NCBI GenBank assembly: GCA_021731365.1
Contig: JAKFXL010000015.1
Coordinates: 1-64,000, forward strand
Source of the DNA: Gammaproteobacteria bacterium
GTDB lineage: Bacteria; Pseudomonadota; Gammaproteobacteria; Tenderiales; Tenderiaceae
Direction of reading: 5' to 3'
Length of the DNA stretch: 64,000 nt
The position numbers and the translations under genes are program-made. Shown here one piece after another: positions 43,639-52,757 of the stretch. Each line of letters opens with the position of its first letter. Within the stretch, counting starts at the first letter, position 1. Below the pieces are notes generated by a model. It was not told where the DNA came from. It searched no databases and saw only the letters and a program-made list of their open reading frames with translations.

Positions 43639-43709
43639 GTGTGGTGTGTTTACTGGTGGGTTGTTGCATTGGGTGGTTGTTTTATACAAAGGTGATGTGG
43701 AGGTGTTGT

Positions 43710-44519
43710 ATGAACTTTGGGTGGATGCATTCTGTATTTGTGACGGTTTTGATATTTCCATTGACCGGGGCGGCCCTGGCTGCTGATTTGCTTGGTGGCG
43801 ATGTTGTGAAAAACTGTGAATATAAAAACCCGGGTGAGGATCAGTTGTCGCGTTTGTCTATCGCTCTTATTGATAAAGATGATAATGAACGTAAAAATAT
43901 CTATGCGCGTTTGTGGAAAAACTACCACGGCAAAGAAGGTGTCTTAGATAAGATGGTTTTGTATACGGAATTTCCTCCCGACGCGAAAGGGACCGGTTTT
44001 ATGCGCTGGGGATATACTGCCAGTTCTGGGAAATTGGCGGATCAGTGGTTGTATTTGCCACAGTTGAGAAAAATTCGCAGGGTTTCAGTGCGAGATCCAG
44101 GGGACAGCTTTTTGGGTTCTGATCTTACTTATGGTGACATTGAGGAGCGTGTTCTGGAGGCGGATGTGCACACATTGTTGCGTGTTGAGGAGATTGGCGG
44201 GGTGAAATATCATGTGGTTGAAAGCACTCCTAAGGAGGCGCGGCCACAATATAGCAAGAAAATTTCCTGGTATGCCAAAGTGCCTGATTGGAATAGTTGT
44301 TATAAGGCCAGGATGGAGTATTTCGATCCTCAGGGGAGTTTGTTGAAGACTCAGGTGTTGTCATGGCAGCAAGTGGGTGGTGCATGGGCCTGGGATCGGG
44401 TTGAGGTGGAGAATTATCAGACCAAGCATAAGTCGGTGTTTGAGGTAACGGGTGTTAAGTTTGGTGTTGGTTTGGAGGATAGGCAGTTTTCCGAGCGTGA
44501 GCTGAAGAAGGGGCCGTAG
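43710..44519 (+). CDS. LolA-like periplasmic outer-membrane lipoprotein-sorting protein
   Basis: A 269-residue periplasmic protein. GGAGG at 43699-43703 sets the ATG at 43710. The signal peptide ends near LTGAALAAD. The mature fold is LolA-like (half beta-barrel) with family phrases KMVLYTEFPPDAKGTGFMRW, WLYLPQLRKIRRVS, GSDLTYGDIE and FDPQGSLLKTQVLSW. Proteins of this group are often encoded with RND/MMPL transporters and are thought to carry a lipid or lipidated ligand across the periplasm. The matching RND transporter is 2.1 kb downstream, though a terminator and the regulator gene lie between them. Confidence 0.87.
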   Translation: MNFGWMHSVFVTVLIFPLTGAALAADLLGGDVVKNCEYKNPGEDQLSRLSIALIDKDDNERKNIYARLWKNYHGKEGVLDKMVLYTEFPPDAKGTGFMRWGYTASSGKLADQWLYLPQLRKIRRVSVRDPGDSFLGSDLTYGDIEERVLEADVHTLLRVEEIGGVKYHVVESTPKEARPQYSKKISWYAKVPDWNSCYKARMEYFDPQGSLLKTQVLSWQQVGGAWAWDRVEVENYQTKHKSVFEVTGVKFGVGLEDRQFSERELKKGP

Positions 44520-44546
44520 GGGATTGTTGTGGTCTGTTTTGTTGTG

Positions 44547-44580
44547 ACGCCAGCCAGATTTCAGGCTGGCGTTTTGTTTT
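44547..44580 (+). terminator. Rho-independent terminator
   Basis: ACGCCAGCC, an 8-base loop, GGCTGGCGT, then TTTGTTTT. It lies 27 bases after the LolA-like stop. Confidence 0.9.
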
Positions 44581-44657
44581 ATGAAAGCATTGTTTGACGC
44601 GCCTCACTTTGATGTATAACGTATGTATGACATTGTGAATGACTGAGGATAGTTGCG

Positions 44658-45080
44658 GTGACAAAATCGATGCGGAATGAGGCAATGGCCAGGCGTGATG
44701 AGGTCGTTGCGATGGCAATGAAACGCAAAGAGGGATACCTGGGGGCCAGGGTGCCCAAAGAGCTGCGTGATCGTATTATGCAGCGTGCTGAAGTGTTGGG
44801 GGTTCCTGTTTCTATTTTGATCCGTAATATTCTTGAGGAGTCGTTTAAGGGGGATGAAAGCGAGGTGTTGCCGCAGCCCGTGTTGTCGACAGGTGGGGCA
44901 GCTGGGGCGCGCTCTATGGATCGTTTTGATTCGGTGCTGGGATGGGGGTGTGTGGTGTTAAATAAACCGGCGCTGTGTATGGGTTGTGGTGTAGACTTGC
45001 TGGCCGGCGAAGAGGCTACTCTGGGGTTTGGAGCTGCACGACCTGTCATGCTATGTCATGTGTGTAAAGCCGCTATTTGA
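44658..45080 (+). CDS. Ribbon-helix-helix-like regulator with C-terminal Cys pairs
   Basis: A 140-residue protein. Residues about 25-65 (GYLGARVPKELRDRIMQRAE, then VPVSILIRNILEESF) have the strand-helix-helix pattern of CopG/Arc-type DNA-binding proteins. The C-terminus has two Cys pairs, CMGC and CHVC, separated by about 24 residues, like a small zinc ribbon. The start is GTG with GAGGAT upstream; an ATG 12 bases later is possible. It sits 20 bases ahead of the barrel gene and so is probably the autoregulator of the export operon (inference). Function as a metal-responsive switch is conceivable. Confidence 0.7.
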   Translation: MTKSMRNEAMARRDEVVAMAMKRKEGYLGARVPKELRDRIMQRAEVLGVPVSILIRNILEESFKGDESEVLPQPVLSTGGAAGARSMDRFDSVLGWGCVVLNKPALCMGCGVDLLAGEEATLGFGAARPVMLCHVCKAAI

Positions 45081-45100
45081 TCAAGACAGGGACGTGGTGA

Positions 45101-46606
45101 TTGGGTGTGCACAAACTGTGGTTGTTAGTCATTGTTTTTTTCGGTCCGATGCCCTTCTGTTCTGTGTTGGCGCAGCAGGCTCCGCCGCCATCTGATTTTG
45201 GTTCCGTGTTTGCAAACAGTATCGAGCCTGATGTTGCCGAGAGTGTTGAGGTGGAGACGGATGCCAGTTCTGAATCCCTCTGGTCGGCGTTAGAGCTGAC
45301 GGGTTATCTCAAAAATGAAATTGCCTATCGAATTCGTGAGCCACGTGCGATCACGAAGCTTCGTAATATTGCTTATTTAAATAGCAAATACCCTCTGACT
45401 GATAATGTTAAGTTTAATTTTACAGGTTGGGCATATTATGATCATGCCTATGACATGTTTAATTATGAGACGATTTCGGCGAGGTTGGAGCGCAACTCAG
45501 AAGAGCCGCTTGCCTTTGTTGAGAACCTTCCCCAAGAAAAAGACACTCCTGTTGCTGCGATTCGTGAGCTTTATCTGGACGTGGCGGCCAATAATTGGGA
45601 TATGCGCTTGGGTAAACAGTATATCGTGTGGGGTGTGCTGGAGGGGGTTCGTATTGTTGATGAGATGAACCCGATGGATTTTAGGGAGCTGATTCTGCCT
45701 GATCTGTTGGATTATCGTATTTCATTATGGAGCGCCAAGCTGGATTATTATACAAAGCGGGGTGATTTGCAGTTTGTCTGGATCCCTGATTTGCAATTTC
45801 ATAAACCGGCACCACCGGGTTCAGAGTGGGAGTTGTTACAAGAGGTGCCTGGTACCAGACGGCCTGAGTCCTGGAGGCTGGAAAATTCTGAGGTGGGTAT
45901 GAGGTGGTCTGCAGATGTTGCGGATACTGAGTTATCCCTCAGCTATTTTTATACGTGGGATGATTTTCCTGTGGTATTTAGAAGTGTCAAAATTGGCGGT
46001 GAAACGCCGATCTTTTATCCAACATATTCCAGACTCTCCATTTTTGGTGCGACGGCAGTGCGGCAGATGGGGGGGTATATTCTGAAGGGTGAGCTGGCCT
46101 ATGTTAGGGATAAGTTTTTTGGGTTGAGCAATGTCGCCGATGCTGATGGTGATGGATATGTGGACTCTAATGGTGAGGTTCAGAAGAATCATATCCGTTG
46201 GGGAGGCGGGGTTGATGTCAATTTGCTCGGCTGGGATGTGGCGCTGGGGGGCATGCAGTGGATCATTCTGGATTATGAGAAATCAATTATTCAGAAGCAG
46301 GTGGATACATCGTTCAATATGTTTGTGCGAAGGGAGTTTCCTGCGTACTCGATGACTGTGCAGGCGTTGTGGATCTATTTGCAGACCATGAATGAGAGCT
46401 TTTTAAAGCCAAAGGTGACCTTTCATGTGACAAATCGCTTTCAGGTGGCGGTGGGAATGGATATTTTTGAAGGGCCAAAGTCTGACTTCGGAACATCCAA
46501 TATTAATGAGCAGGGCCAGTTTAATCCGGCGATTCAGCAGGCCCAGTTTGTTGGGAATTTTCATGATAACGATAGGGTATTTTTTGAGTTTAAGTACTCT
46601 TTCTAG
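45101..46606 (+). CDS. DUF1302-like outer-membrane barrel protein
   Basis: A protein of up to 501 residues with a signal peptide (WLLVIVFFGPMPFCSVLAQQ). The start is TTG at 45101 or GTG at 45107. The mature chain alternates amphipathic strands and ends in Phe (FFEFKYSF), as outer-membrane barrels do. The phrases LYLDVAANNWDMRLGKQYIV, WGVLEGVRIVDEMNPMDFRE and WSAKLDYYTKRGDLQFVWIPD match the DUF1302 family, often encoded beside MMPL/RND transporters and DUF1329 or LolA-like proteins. It probably forms the outer-membrane end of that transport route. It is 14 bases ahead of the RND gene. Confidence 0.83.
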   Translation: MGVHKLWLLVIVFFGPMPFCSVLAQQAPPPSDFGSVFANSIEPDVAESVEVETDASSESLWSALELTGYLKNEIAYRIREPRAITKLRNIAYLNSKYPLTDNVKFNFTGWAYYDHAYDMFNYETISARLERNSEEPLAFVENLPQEKDTPVAAIRELYLDVAANNWDMRLGKQYIVWGVLEGVRIVDEMNPMDFRELILPDLLDYRISLWSAKLDYYTKRGDLQFVWIPDLQFHKPAPPGSEWELLQEVPGTRRPESWRLENSEVGMRWSADVADTELSLSYFYTWDDFPVVFRSVKIGGETPIFYPTYSRLSIFGATAVRQMGGYILKGELAYVRDKFFGLSNVADADGDGYVDSNGEVQKNHIRWGGGVDVNLLGWDVALGGMQWIILDYEKSIIQKQVDTSFNMFVRREFPAYSMTVQALWIYLQTMNESFLKPKVTFHVTNRFQVAVGMDIFEGPKSDFGTSNINEQGQFNPAIQQAQFVGNFHDNDRVFFEFKYSF

Positions 46607-46619
46607 GGGAATGGCATAG

Positions 46620-49070
46620 ATGAAGTTGTTATACGGTTTTGTGGTCAGGTATCCGAAGATTATTCTTGCAATAATTGCGGCCATAACCGTGTTTATGTTG
46701 ATGCAGCTTGGCCAGCTGCGTTGGGAGACCGATGCCCGTGTCTATATGCCCAAAGGGCATCCGGCGATTCAATATGATGAGAAGATTGAGCATCTGTTTG
46801 GGGCTAAAGATGCCATTGTGATCATTGTTAAAAATGATGACAAGGGGGTTTATAACAAAGAGACGCTGGAGCGTATTGCCAGGATCAGTGAGAAGGTGGC
46901 TGAGCTGCCTGGGGTAATTGCCAGCCGTGTTCTGGACGTGGCCTCACTGTCAACAGCGACTGTATTTGAAGGGAATGATGACAGCATGGGGGCTGTGCGC
47001 CTGATGGAGGGCGGCACGGCCACCAGTGATGAGATTAAAAAACTTAAAGATAAAGTTGAGCAGCATGCCGACATCCTGGTGGGCAATATAGTCTCGGCGG
47101 ATGGCAGTGCGGCGATGATTCGCGCCAAGCTTAAAGAGGGAGCCACCAACCGTTATCAGACATTTTGGCAGATAAAAGGCGTTATTGCGGCTGAAGGTGG
47201 TGGTACAGCAGGGAATAGCTGGTGGAGTGGCGAGACCAGTGGTGACTGGCAGCAGGGTGGCGAGTGGGGGAAAGGTGATCAGGAGTGGCAGCAGCAGAGT
47301 GGTGAGATTGAGGCGGCTGTTCTTGATAATGGTGATGTGATCTACCTGGCGGGACGTCCTGTTATTGAAGTGACATCGGGGCTTAGCGCGATGTCCGATA
47401 TGAAGATGATGGTGCCTCTGCTGATTGCGGTAATGGCTGTGGCGCTGTTTCTGATCTTCAAAACCGGGCGTGGCATTCTGATTCCGCTGCTGGTGATGTC
47501 AGGGGCGATTGTCTGGACGCTGGGCGCGATGGTGTTGTTGGATGTGCCGCTGTATACCATTTCAACCATGTTGCCAGTGATCCTGGTGGCGGTGGGGATT
47601 GGTGATTCGGTACATCTGTTGAGCCACTACTATAATAAGGTGTTGGAAAATCCGTACCGTAGTGGCGGAGAGATTATCTCGGAGGTGATGGCAAAGCTGG
47701 GGCCACCGTTAATAACGACGTCTGTGACCACAGCAGTTGGTTTTCTCTCACTGTTAATGGCTGAAATGCCCCCGTTTAAAGTCTTTGGTCTGTTCACGGT
47801 CCTGGGCATTGCCTTTAGTTGGTTGCTGACGATGACAATGGCAGTTGCCATGCTTGCTGTCATGAAACCAGCGGTGCCTGGCTATCACTCCCGCAAGCGT
47901 TCGATGCGGGTACGTGCAGAGCAGGATGTGATGACTGTCATGCTGGTGAAGCTGGGGCAGTTTTTAATGGCTAACCGCAAGCTGTCATCGGCGGTAGTGG
48001 CAGTGGTGGTGCTGGTGGTGAGTGCGGGGGTGTTGAAGCTTGAGGTTAACTCCAGCTGGTTGAGTGACTTTAGGGCAGATAGTGAAGTTGCCCAGTCAAC
48101 GGCCCTGGTGAACGAGCGTTTTGACGGCTCGCAGTTTCTGAATATTGTGGTGGAGACCGCTGCGCCTGATGGCCTTAAGTCACCAGAGCTATTGGCGAAG
48201 ATGGACGGATTGCAGCAATACGCCGAGAGCCTTGAGTATGTGGGTGATACAGTCTCGGTGGTGGACTATCTTAAAAGCCTGAACAAGACTCTCCACTCCA
48301 TGGATGAGGCCTACTACACCTTGCCGAAGAGTCAGGCCGAGATTGCGGAAGGGCTCTATCTCTACTCGGTCTCTGGGCAGCCGGAGCTCCTGGATGAGGT
48401 GGTGGACTTTAACTATCAACATGCCAATATCACGGTCTCCATCAAGACTGACCAGACGCTCCATTTAAAAAACATCATTCATAATATTAATGAATATGTC
48501 GCTCAGAACTTTACCGACAAGAGTGTTCAGGTGAATTTTGCAGGGTCAGCCAATAACTCCTATATCTGGGCGCAGATGTTGATCGATAGCCAGATCTGGT
48601 CGTTGCTGTTTTCGAAGGTGGCCATTTTTATACTGGCGGTACTCTGGTTTCGTTCGTTTTATGTGGGGACTGCGGTGGTGCTGCCCGTGCTGATTGCCAG
48701 TCTGCTAGTGGGTGGCGGAGCGGGTTGGTTAGGTATTCCGGTGGATGTTTCCAGCGTACTGGCGGCGGGTATTGCGGTAGGGGTAGGGGTTGATTACGCC
48801 ATCCATTATGTTTTTAGTTATACGGCAGAGCGTAAGGCGGGGTTGTCCCACGAAATGGCAGTTTCTGAAACACTCAGAAGTGTCGGGCGTACGATTATCT
48901 TTAATGCGGTGGTGGTAGTGGCGGGGTTTTCCGTACTGTTTTTGTCACAGTTCCCGCCGCATATCAAATTGGGCGTATTTGTGGTGCTCTATATGGTTGT
49001 CAGTTGTATTGCGGCGCTGCTGATACTGCCGCTGTTTCTGCGTAGCAATGAATCCTCAAAGTCAGTATAG
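46620..49070 (+). CDS. RND-superfamily transporter, HAE3/MMPL type
   Basis: An 816-residue inner-membrane transporter with 12 predicted helices in two halves (about 235-420 and 635-805), each after a periplasmic domain, as in HAE3/HpnN/MmpL proteins. Marks: VILVAVGIGDSVHLLSHYYN (proton-relay Asp in helix 4) and AVGVGVDYAIHYVFSYTAE (helix 10). Unusual is a tryptophan- and glycine-rich insert at residues about 191-229 with five Trp (201, 202, 210, 216, 223) in the first periplasmic domain. Such transporters usually move lipids or lipid-linked compounds outward. It is tightly spaced with the barrel genes on either side. Confidence 0.92.
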   Translation: MKLLYGFVVRYPKIILAIIAAITVFMLMQLGQLRWETDARVYMPKGHPAIQYDEKIEHLFGAKDAIVIIVKNDDKGVYNKETLERIARISEKVAELPGVIASRVLDVASLSTATVFEGNDDSMGAVRLMEGGTATSDEIKKLKDKVEQHADILVGNIVSADGSAAMIRAKLKEGATNRYQTFWQIKGVIAAEGGGTAGNSWWSGETSGDWQQGGEWGKGDQEWQQQSGEIEAAVLDNGDVIYLAGRPVIEVTSGLSAMSDMKMMVPLLIAVMAVALFLIFKTGRGILIPLLVMSGAIVWTLGAMVLLDVPLYTISTMLPVILVAVGIGDSVHLLSHYYNKVLENPYRSGGEIISEVMAKLGPPLITTSVTTAVGFLSLLMAEMPPFKVFGLFTVLGIAFSWLLTMTMAVAMLAVMKPAVPGYHSRKRSMRVRAEQDVMTVMLVKLGQFLMANRKLSSAVVAVVVLVVSAGVLKLEVNSSWLSDFRADSEVAQSTALVNERFDGSQFLNIVVETAAPDGLKSPELLAKMDGLQQYAESLEYVGDTVSVVDYLKSLNKTLHSMDEAYYTLPKSQAEIAEGLYLYSVSGQPELLDEVVDFNYQHANITVSIKTDQTLHLKNIIHNINEYVAQNFTDKSVQVNFAGSANNSYIWAQMLIDSQIWSLLFSKVAIFILAVLWFRSFYVGTAVVLPVLIASLLVGGGAGWLGIPVDVSSVLAAGIAVGVGVDYAIHYVFSYTAERKAGLSHEMAVSETLRSVGRTIIFNAVVVVAGFSVLFLSQFPPHIKLGVFVVLYMVVSCIAALLILPLFLRSNESSKSV

Positions 49071-49079
49071 GTGTTGCCA

Positions 49080-49976
49080 ATGCGCGGGCTAACAAAACGT
49101 TTGTTGCTGTTGGCGGTGTGCCTGTTTGGCTCACAGGTTATGGCGGCCCCTGAAAAAGGGTTGGGTGTGGGGTTCTATTTAGGGGTACATCGGCCGGCTT
49201 TGGAGGATTTGAACGATGCGGAATTTAAGTCGTCCATTGGCGGCTTTGCTTCGCTGTTTGCCGGTTCCGGGAACAATATTCAGGTCCCTTTGAATTTTCA
49301 AAACCCGCTGCCACCCTTGGAGTTGGGTACAAATGGCGGGCTGGAGTTTCAGTGGACGCTGAATGATGAGTATGCCGTGATATTTGGCGGCGGGAGCTGG
49401 GAGGCGACGTCGCGTGCGGTTGCTTCAGGGGGGTTTTATGTTCAGGGGGACCCGGCCGATGTTATTAGTGAGCGGGTGGCCAAGCTCTCTTACAATGAGT
49501 TCTATTTTGGCCTGAAGCGGAATATTGTGGATGTTGATAATAAATACAGACTCTATTACCGGTTAACGTTAAATGAGGTGTTTGATATCGATTTCCGTGA
49601 GGATATGGTCTTTCTCTTTACGGCAGGAAAGGCGGCGGGGGTGAAAAAAACCACAATCCTACAATCGCAATCGACGGGGTTGTTAATGCTGCAACCCGGT
49701 TTTGGCATGAACTATTTCTTCGATGACTGGCTCTCTGTTGGGGTGGATGCGTCGTACGTGATCGGGCTTAAGCGCCCTACGTTGCGTGATGGTACGTCGA
49801 CAACCAACTTTTTGCCAACGGATAACCTGACATTTTGGCTGCCTCAACGGGTCAGTGCTGGTTCGGGTGACCTTCAATATTTACAGCATGATTTTGACTC
49901 GATTGAGGACTACTCGACCATTCGCCTTAATTTTGATGGCTGGAAATTGCTATTTAAGATGAATGTCTATTTCTGA
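49080..49976 (+). CDS. Outer-membrane barrel protein of unknown function
   Basis: A 298-residue exported protein, starting at the ATG at 49080; the GTG at 49071 immediately after the previous stop is also in frame. The signal peptide ends LFGSQVMAAP. The mature sequence is strand-rich (GLGVGFYLGVHRPAL, GLEFQWTLNDEYAVIFGGGSW, FDDWLSVGVDASYVIGLK) and ends in Phe (LLFKMNVYF). It resembles small OmpA/OmpW-like barrels in size and layout, but no family is clear. It lies between the RND transporter (9 bases) and the TPR-barrel gene (TGATG overlap), so it is part of the same export operon. Confidence 0.8.
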   Translation: MRGLTKRLLLLAVCLFGSQVMAAPEKGLGVGFYLGVHRPALEDLNDAEFKSSIGGFASLFAGSGNNIQVPLNFQNPLPPLELGTNGGLEFQWTLNDEYAVIFGGGSWEATSRAVASGGFYVQGDPADVISERVAKLSYNEFYFGLKRNIVDVDNKYRLYYRLTLNEVFDIDFREDMVFLFTAGKAAGVKKTTILQSQSTGLLMLQPGFGMNYFFDDWLSVGVDASYVIGLKRPTLRDGTSTTNFLPTDNLTFWLPQRVSAGSGDLQYLQHDFDSIEDYSTIRLNFDGWKLLFKMNVYF

Positions 49977-52696
49977 TGTGGCGTCCGCTGTTACTTAAAT
50001 TCACCGCGCCACGGCCATTAAGATGTTTGCTGGGTGCGGTGGTGATCTTCTCAGCGCCCTGTGTGTTGGCCCAGATGGCTGATTTTGGCGAGAGTTTTTC
50101 TGAGCCCCAGCAGACGGAGCCAGCGTCACAGCTGCTTGAAGCGGGACGTAAGGCATTCCTTGAAAACCGTCAGGATGATGCCGCCCAGGCGTTTATTGAG
50201 TTGTTGCGTATTAATCCAAATCAGGTGGAAGCGCTTTATCGCCTGGCCATTATTAGTTTCCAGAATAAAAACTATATCGATGGGATGGAATATATACAGA
50301 AGGCGGTGGCACTTGAACCAAACGCCCCGATGCCACGGCTTGCGTATGCCAAAGCGCTGGAAGAGATTGGCCGTGATGATGATGCCATTGTTCAGTATCA
50401 ATATGTTTTGGAGCATGCCGGTGAGCCGCCGGATTCACTGGCGGCGGCGCGTGCGGACAGATCGTTAGGGCTGTTGTTATTGGGCCGTGCCGAAAAACAG
50501 CGCGACCAGGATGCTGTGTTGGAGCTGGGCAGCGCCTTGCAGGGCAAGTACCCGACTGACGCCTCTCTGTTGCATGTCATTGGCGCCACCTTTGTACGCG
50601 CGGGGCTGCTTGAACAGGCTGAGCAGAGCTATAAAAACATTGTTTTGCTGGCCCCTGACAATCCGTTGGCCTATTTCTATCTGGCGAATGTGTATGAGGC
50701 GATGCGAAACATTGATTTGGCAGAGAGCAATTTTATGTTGGTCCTGCAGAAGGGGGCTAACGATGACCTGGCGCGTCAGGTGAACATCAAGCTTGGTTTG
50801 ATTCGTGGTGTCAGGCAGTTGCAGGGGGGTAAAAATGAGCAGGCACTTCAGACCTTTCTGGAGGTGCAGGCACTTGATCCGATGAATATTGTGGTGAATG
50901 GGAATATTGCCCGTCTCAGCCAGGTGGCGGGCAGGCTTGATATTGCCACCGATGCGTTTGAGCGGGTACTCAAGGTCGACCCTGACAATCTTGAAGCCCA
51001 CTTTCGCCTGGGGCTGCTGCATTTGGACTCCAAACGGATTATCGAGGCGGTGGCTGAGCTTGAGTATGTGTTGGCCAATGATAATGATGGCCAGATGTCT
51101 GAGATGGTGAATGATGTTTACGGTCGTCTTGATCAGCAGATTGGCGGGCGGTTGCAGAGTGTCCGTAAGTTGCTGGCGGATAAAAGTGCGTTGATGGCAA
51201 GGTTGGCGCAGGATCCGGGTGATGCACAGGCACGGCTTGGTTTGGGTAGCATTTTGCAGACACAGGGTAAATTGGCTGAGGCTAAAGAGCAGTATCTAAA
51301 AGTGGTAGAAAGTGATGCACGTCAAGGGTTTGCCTATGTTTTGCTGGGGGAGATTGCGGAGCGTGAAAATGATCTGGCCCAGGCCGTTGACTATTACCAG
51401 CGGGCGTTGGCAACCATGTTTGATGATGATGCAAAGGTGGCCGAGATCCAAAAGCGGGTGTTGATGGCGTTGGGGAAGCACCACTCCAGAGAGGGGCGGC
51501 TGGAGGAGTCGATGAGCGCTTTTTCCAGTGTTGAGAGCCAGTTTGGTGGTGACCGTGAGGTGTTCTGGAATCTGGCCTTGGTCTCTTCCCGCCAAGGGAA
51601 TACAAAAATCGCCAAAGAGTACTACTACAAACTGCTTGAGATTGAGCCAACCTACATGGCCGCGCGTTTTAATATTGGCCTGTTGTTAGAGCAGGAGGAG
51701 GAAGAGGCACTGGCCATCGTTGAGTATCGCAAGGTATTGCTGAGCAATAGCGAGGATCAACGGCTCCTGACCGCCGCCGCTGAACGGCTTAAGCAGGTGG
51801 AGCGTACCATCAATGGCCTGAGTTACCAGATTGCCTACGCGGTAGGCGTGGATGATAACGCCAATGTGGGTTACACCAATAAACTGTTTGAATACCGGAC
51901 CCAGACATCGGCCAACATCACCTATAACTACAAGATTAAAAAGGGGTTGCAGTTTTCTCTCCGGGTAAACCCTGACTACACCGTTTACCACGTCGGCCAA
52001 TATGACTTTTTCACCCTGTCGATGACGCCAAATCTGGTGTTTAAGTGGCGTGAGCAGCAGTGGAGTCTGGGGGTTAACCGCGCCAGTCAGTCGAGTGTAT
52101 TAAGGCCTAATCAGAGTGGTACTACCACGGACACCCTGTTTGGCAGTGTGGGCTGGCAGGGGGATGGCACGGGTTATCAGACCAATTTCAGTTACCGTGG
52201 TTTTGGTTCACAGCAGAACCCATTTTTTGATGCCAATACCTATACCCTGGGTATAAGCGCCAATACCCTGGGTGAGCATGGCCTGCCATTGAGCTACGGT
52301 TATACCCTGGCGATTAACCAAAATCTTAAGCGGCAGGGCAATGACTATGCATATGTCAGCCATGCGGTGAATGGCCGGATAGATAAACGGTTGGCCGATA
52401 AATGGTCTGGGTATTTGAGTGGCAACATGAACCTCTATCTCTATACCAATCCTGACTCTTATGCCAACTTCCAGAAGAAACGTGTCAATCTGAGTTTGGG
52501 GACGGCCGTGGGGGTCAGTTACCGTTACGACAGCGCGCTGACCTTCTCGGGTAGTTATGACTACTCCATCCAGCGCTCCAGCCTGCCGCTGGGGTTTGTC
52601 TACAATCAGTTGCAGATTATTGAAGGGATTCAAAGCAGCTCGTTAGGCAGCTATACCCGTAACAGCATCAACCTTAGTGTTCGTTACAGCTTTTAG
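49976..52696 (+). CDS. TPR protein with C-terminal outer-membrane barrel (BcsC/PelB-like layout)
   Basis: A 906-residue protein. A signal peptide (CLLGAVVIFSAPCVLAQ) is followed by about 550 residues of tetratricopeptide repeats (for example NPNQVEALYRLAIISFQNKN and DPDNLEAHFRLGLLHLDSKR) and a C-terminal barrel from about residue 620 to the end (INLSVRYSF, final Phe). The order TPR scaffold then barrel is that of exopolysaccharide exporters such as BcsC, PgaA and PelB, in which periplasmic TPRs feed an outer-membrane pore. No glycosyltransferase is adjacent, so the cargo is open. It overlaps the previous gene by one base and closes the operon. Confidence 0.85.
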   Translation: MWRPLLLKFTAPRPLRCLLGAVVIFSAPCVLAQMADFGESFSEPQQTEPASQLLEAGRKAFLENRQDDAAQAFIELLRINPNQVEALYRLAIISFQNKNYIDGMEYIQKAVALEPNAPMPRLAYAKALEEIGRDDDAIVQYQYVLEHAGEPPDSLAAARADRSLGLLLLGRAEKQRDQDAVLELGSALQGKYPTDASLLHVIGATFVRAGLLEQAEQSYKNIVLLAPDNPLAYFYLANVYEAMRNIDLAESNFMLVLQKGANDDLARQVNIKLGLIRGVRQLQGGKNEQALQTFLEVQALDPMNIVVNGNIARLSQVAGRLDIATDAFERVLKVDPDNLEAHFRLGLLHLDSKRIIEAVAELEYVLANDNDGQMSEMVNDVYGRLDQQIGGRLQSVRKLLADKSALMARLAQDPGDAQARLGLGSILQTQGKLAEAKEQYLKVVESDARQGFAYVLLGEIAERENDLAQAVDYYQRALATMFDDDAKVAEIQKRVLMALGKHHSREGRLEESMSAFSSVESQFGGDREVFWNLALVSSRQGNTKIAKEYYYKLLEIEPTYMAARFNIGLLLEQEEEEALAIVEYRKVLLSNSEDQRLLTAAAERLKQVERTINGLSYQIAYAVGVDDNANVGYTNKLFEYRTQTSANITYNYKIKKGLQFSLRVNPDYTVYHVGQYDFFTLSMTPNLVFKWREQQWSLGVNRASQSSVLRPNQSGTTTDTLFGSVGWQGDGTGYQTNFSYRGFGSQQNPFFDANTYTLGISANTLGEHGLPLSYGYTLAINQNLKRQGNDYAYVSHAVNGRIDKRLADKWSGYLSGNMNLYLYTNPDSYANFQKKRVNLSLGTAVGVSYRYDSALTFSGSYDYSIQRSSLPLGFVYNQLQIIEGIQSSSLGSYTRNSINLSVRYSF

Positions 52697-52719
52697 CACG
52701 GACTGTTCTGGTGATAGGG

Positions 52720-52744
52720 AGGGGGCAGGTACTTCCGGCCCCCT
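52720..52744. terminator. Hairpin between convergent operons
   Basis: AGGGGGC, an 11-base loop, GCCCCCT. It lies 24 bases after the TPR-barrel stop and 14 before the ABC permease stop (opposite strand), the right place for a shared terminator. The T tract is weak. Confidence 0.5.
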
Positions 52745-52757
52745 TGCTGCCAATGTA

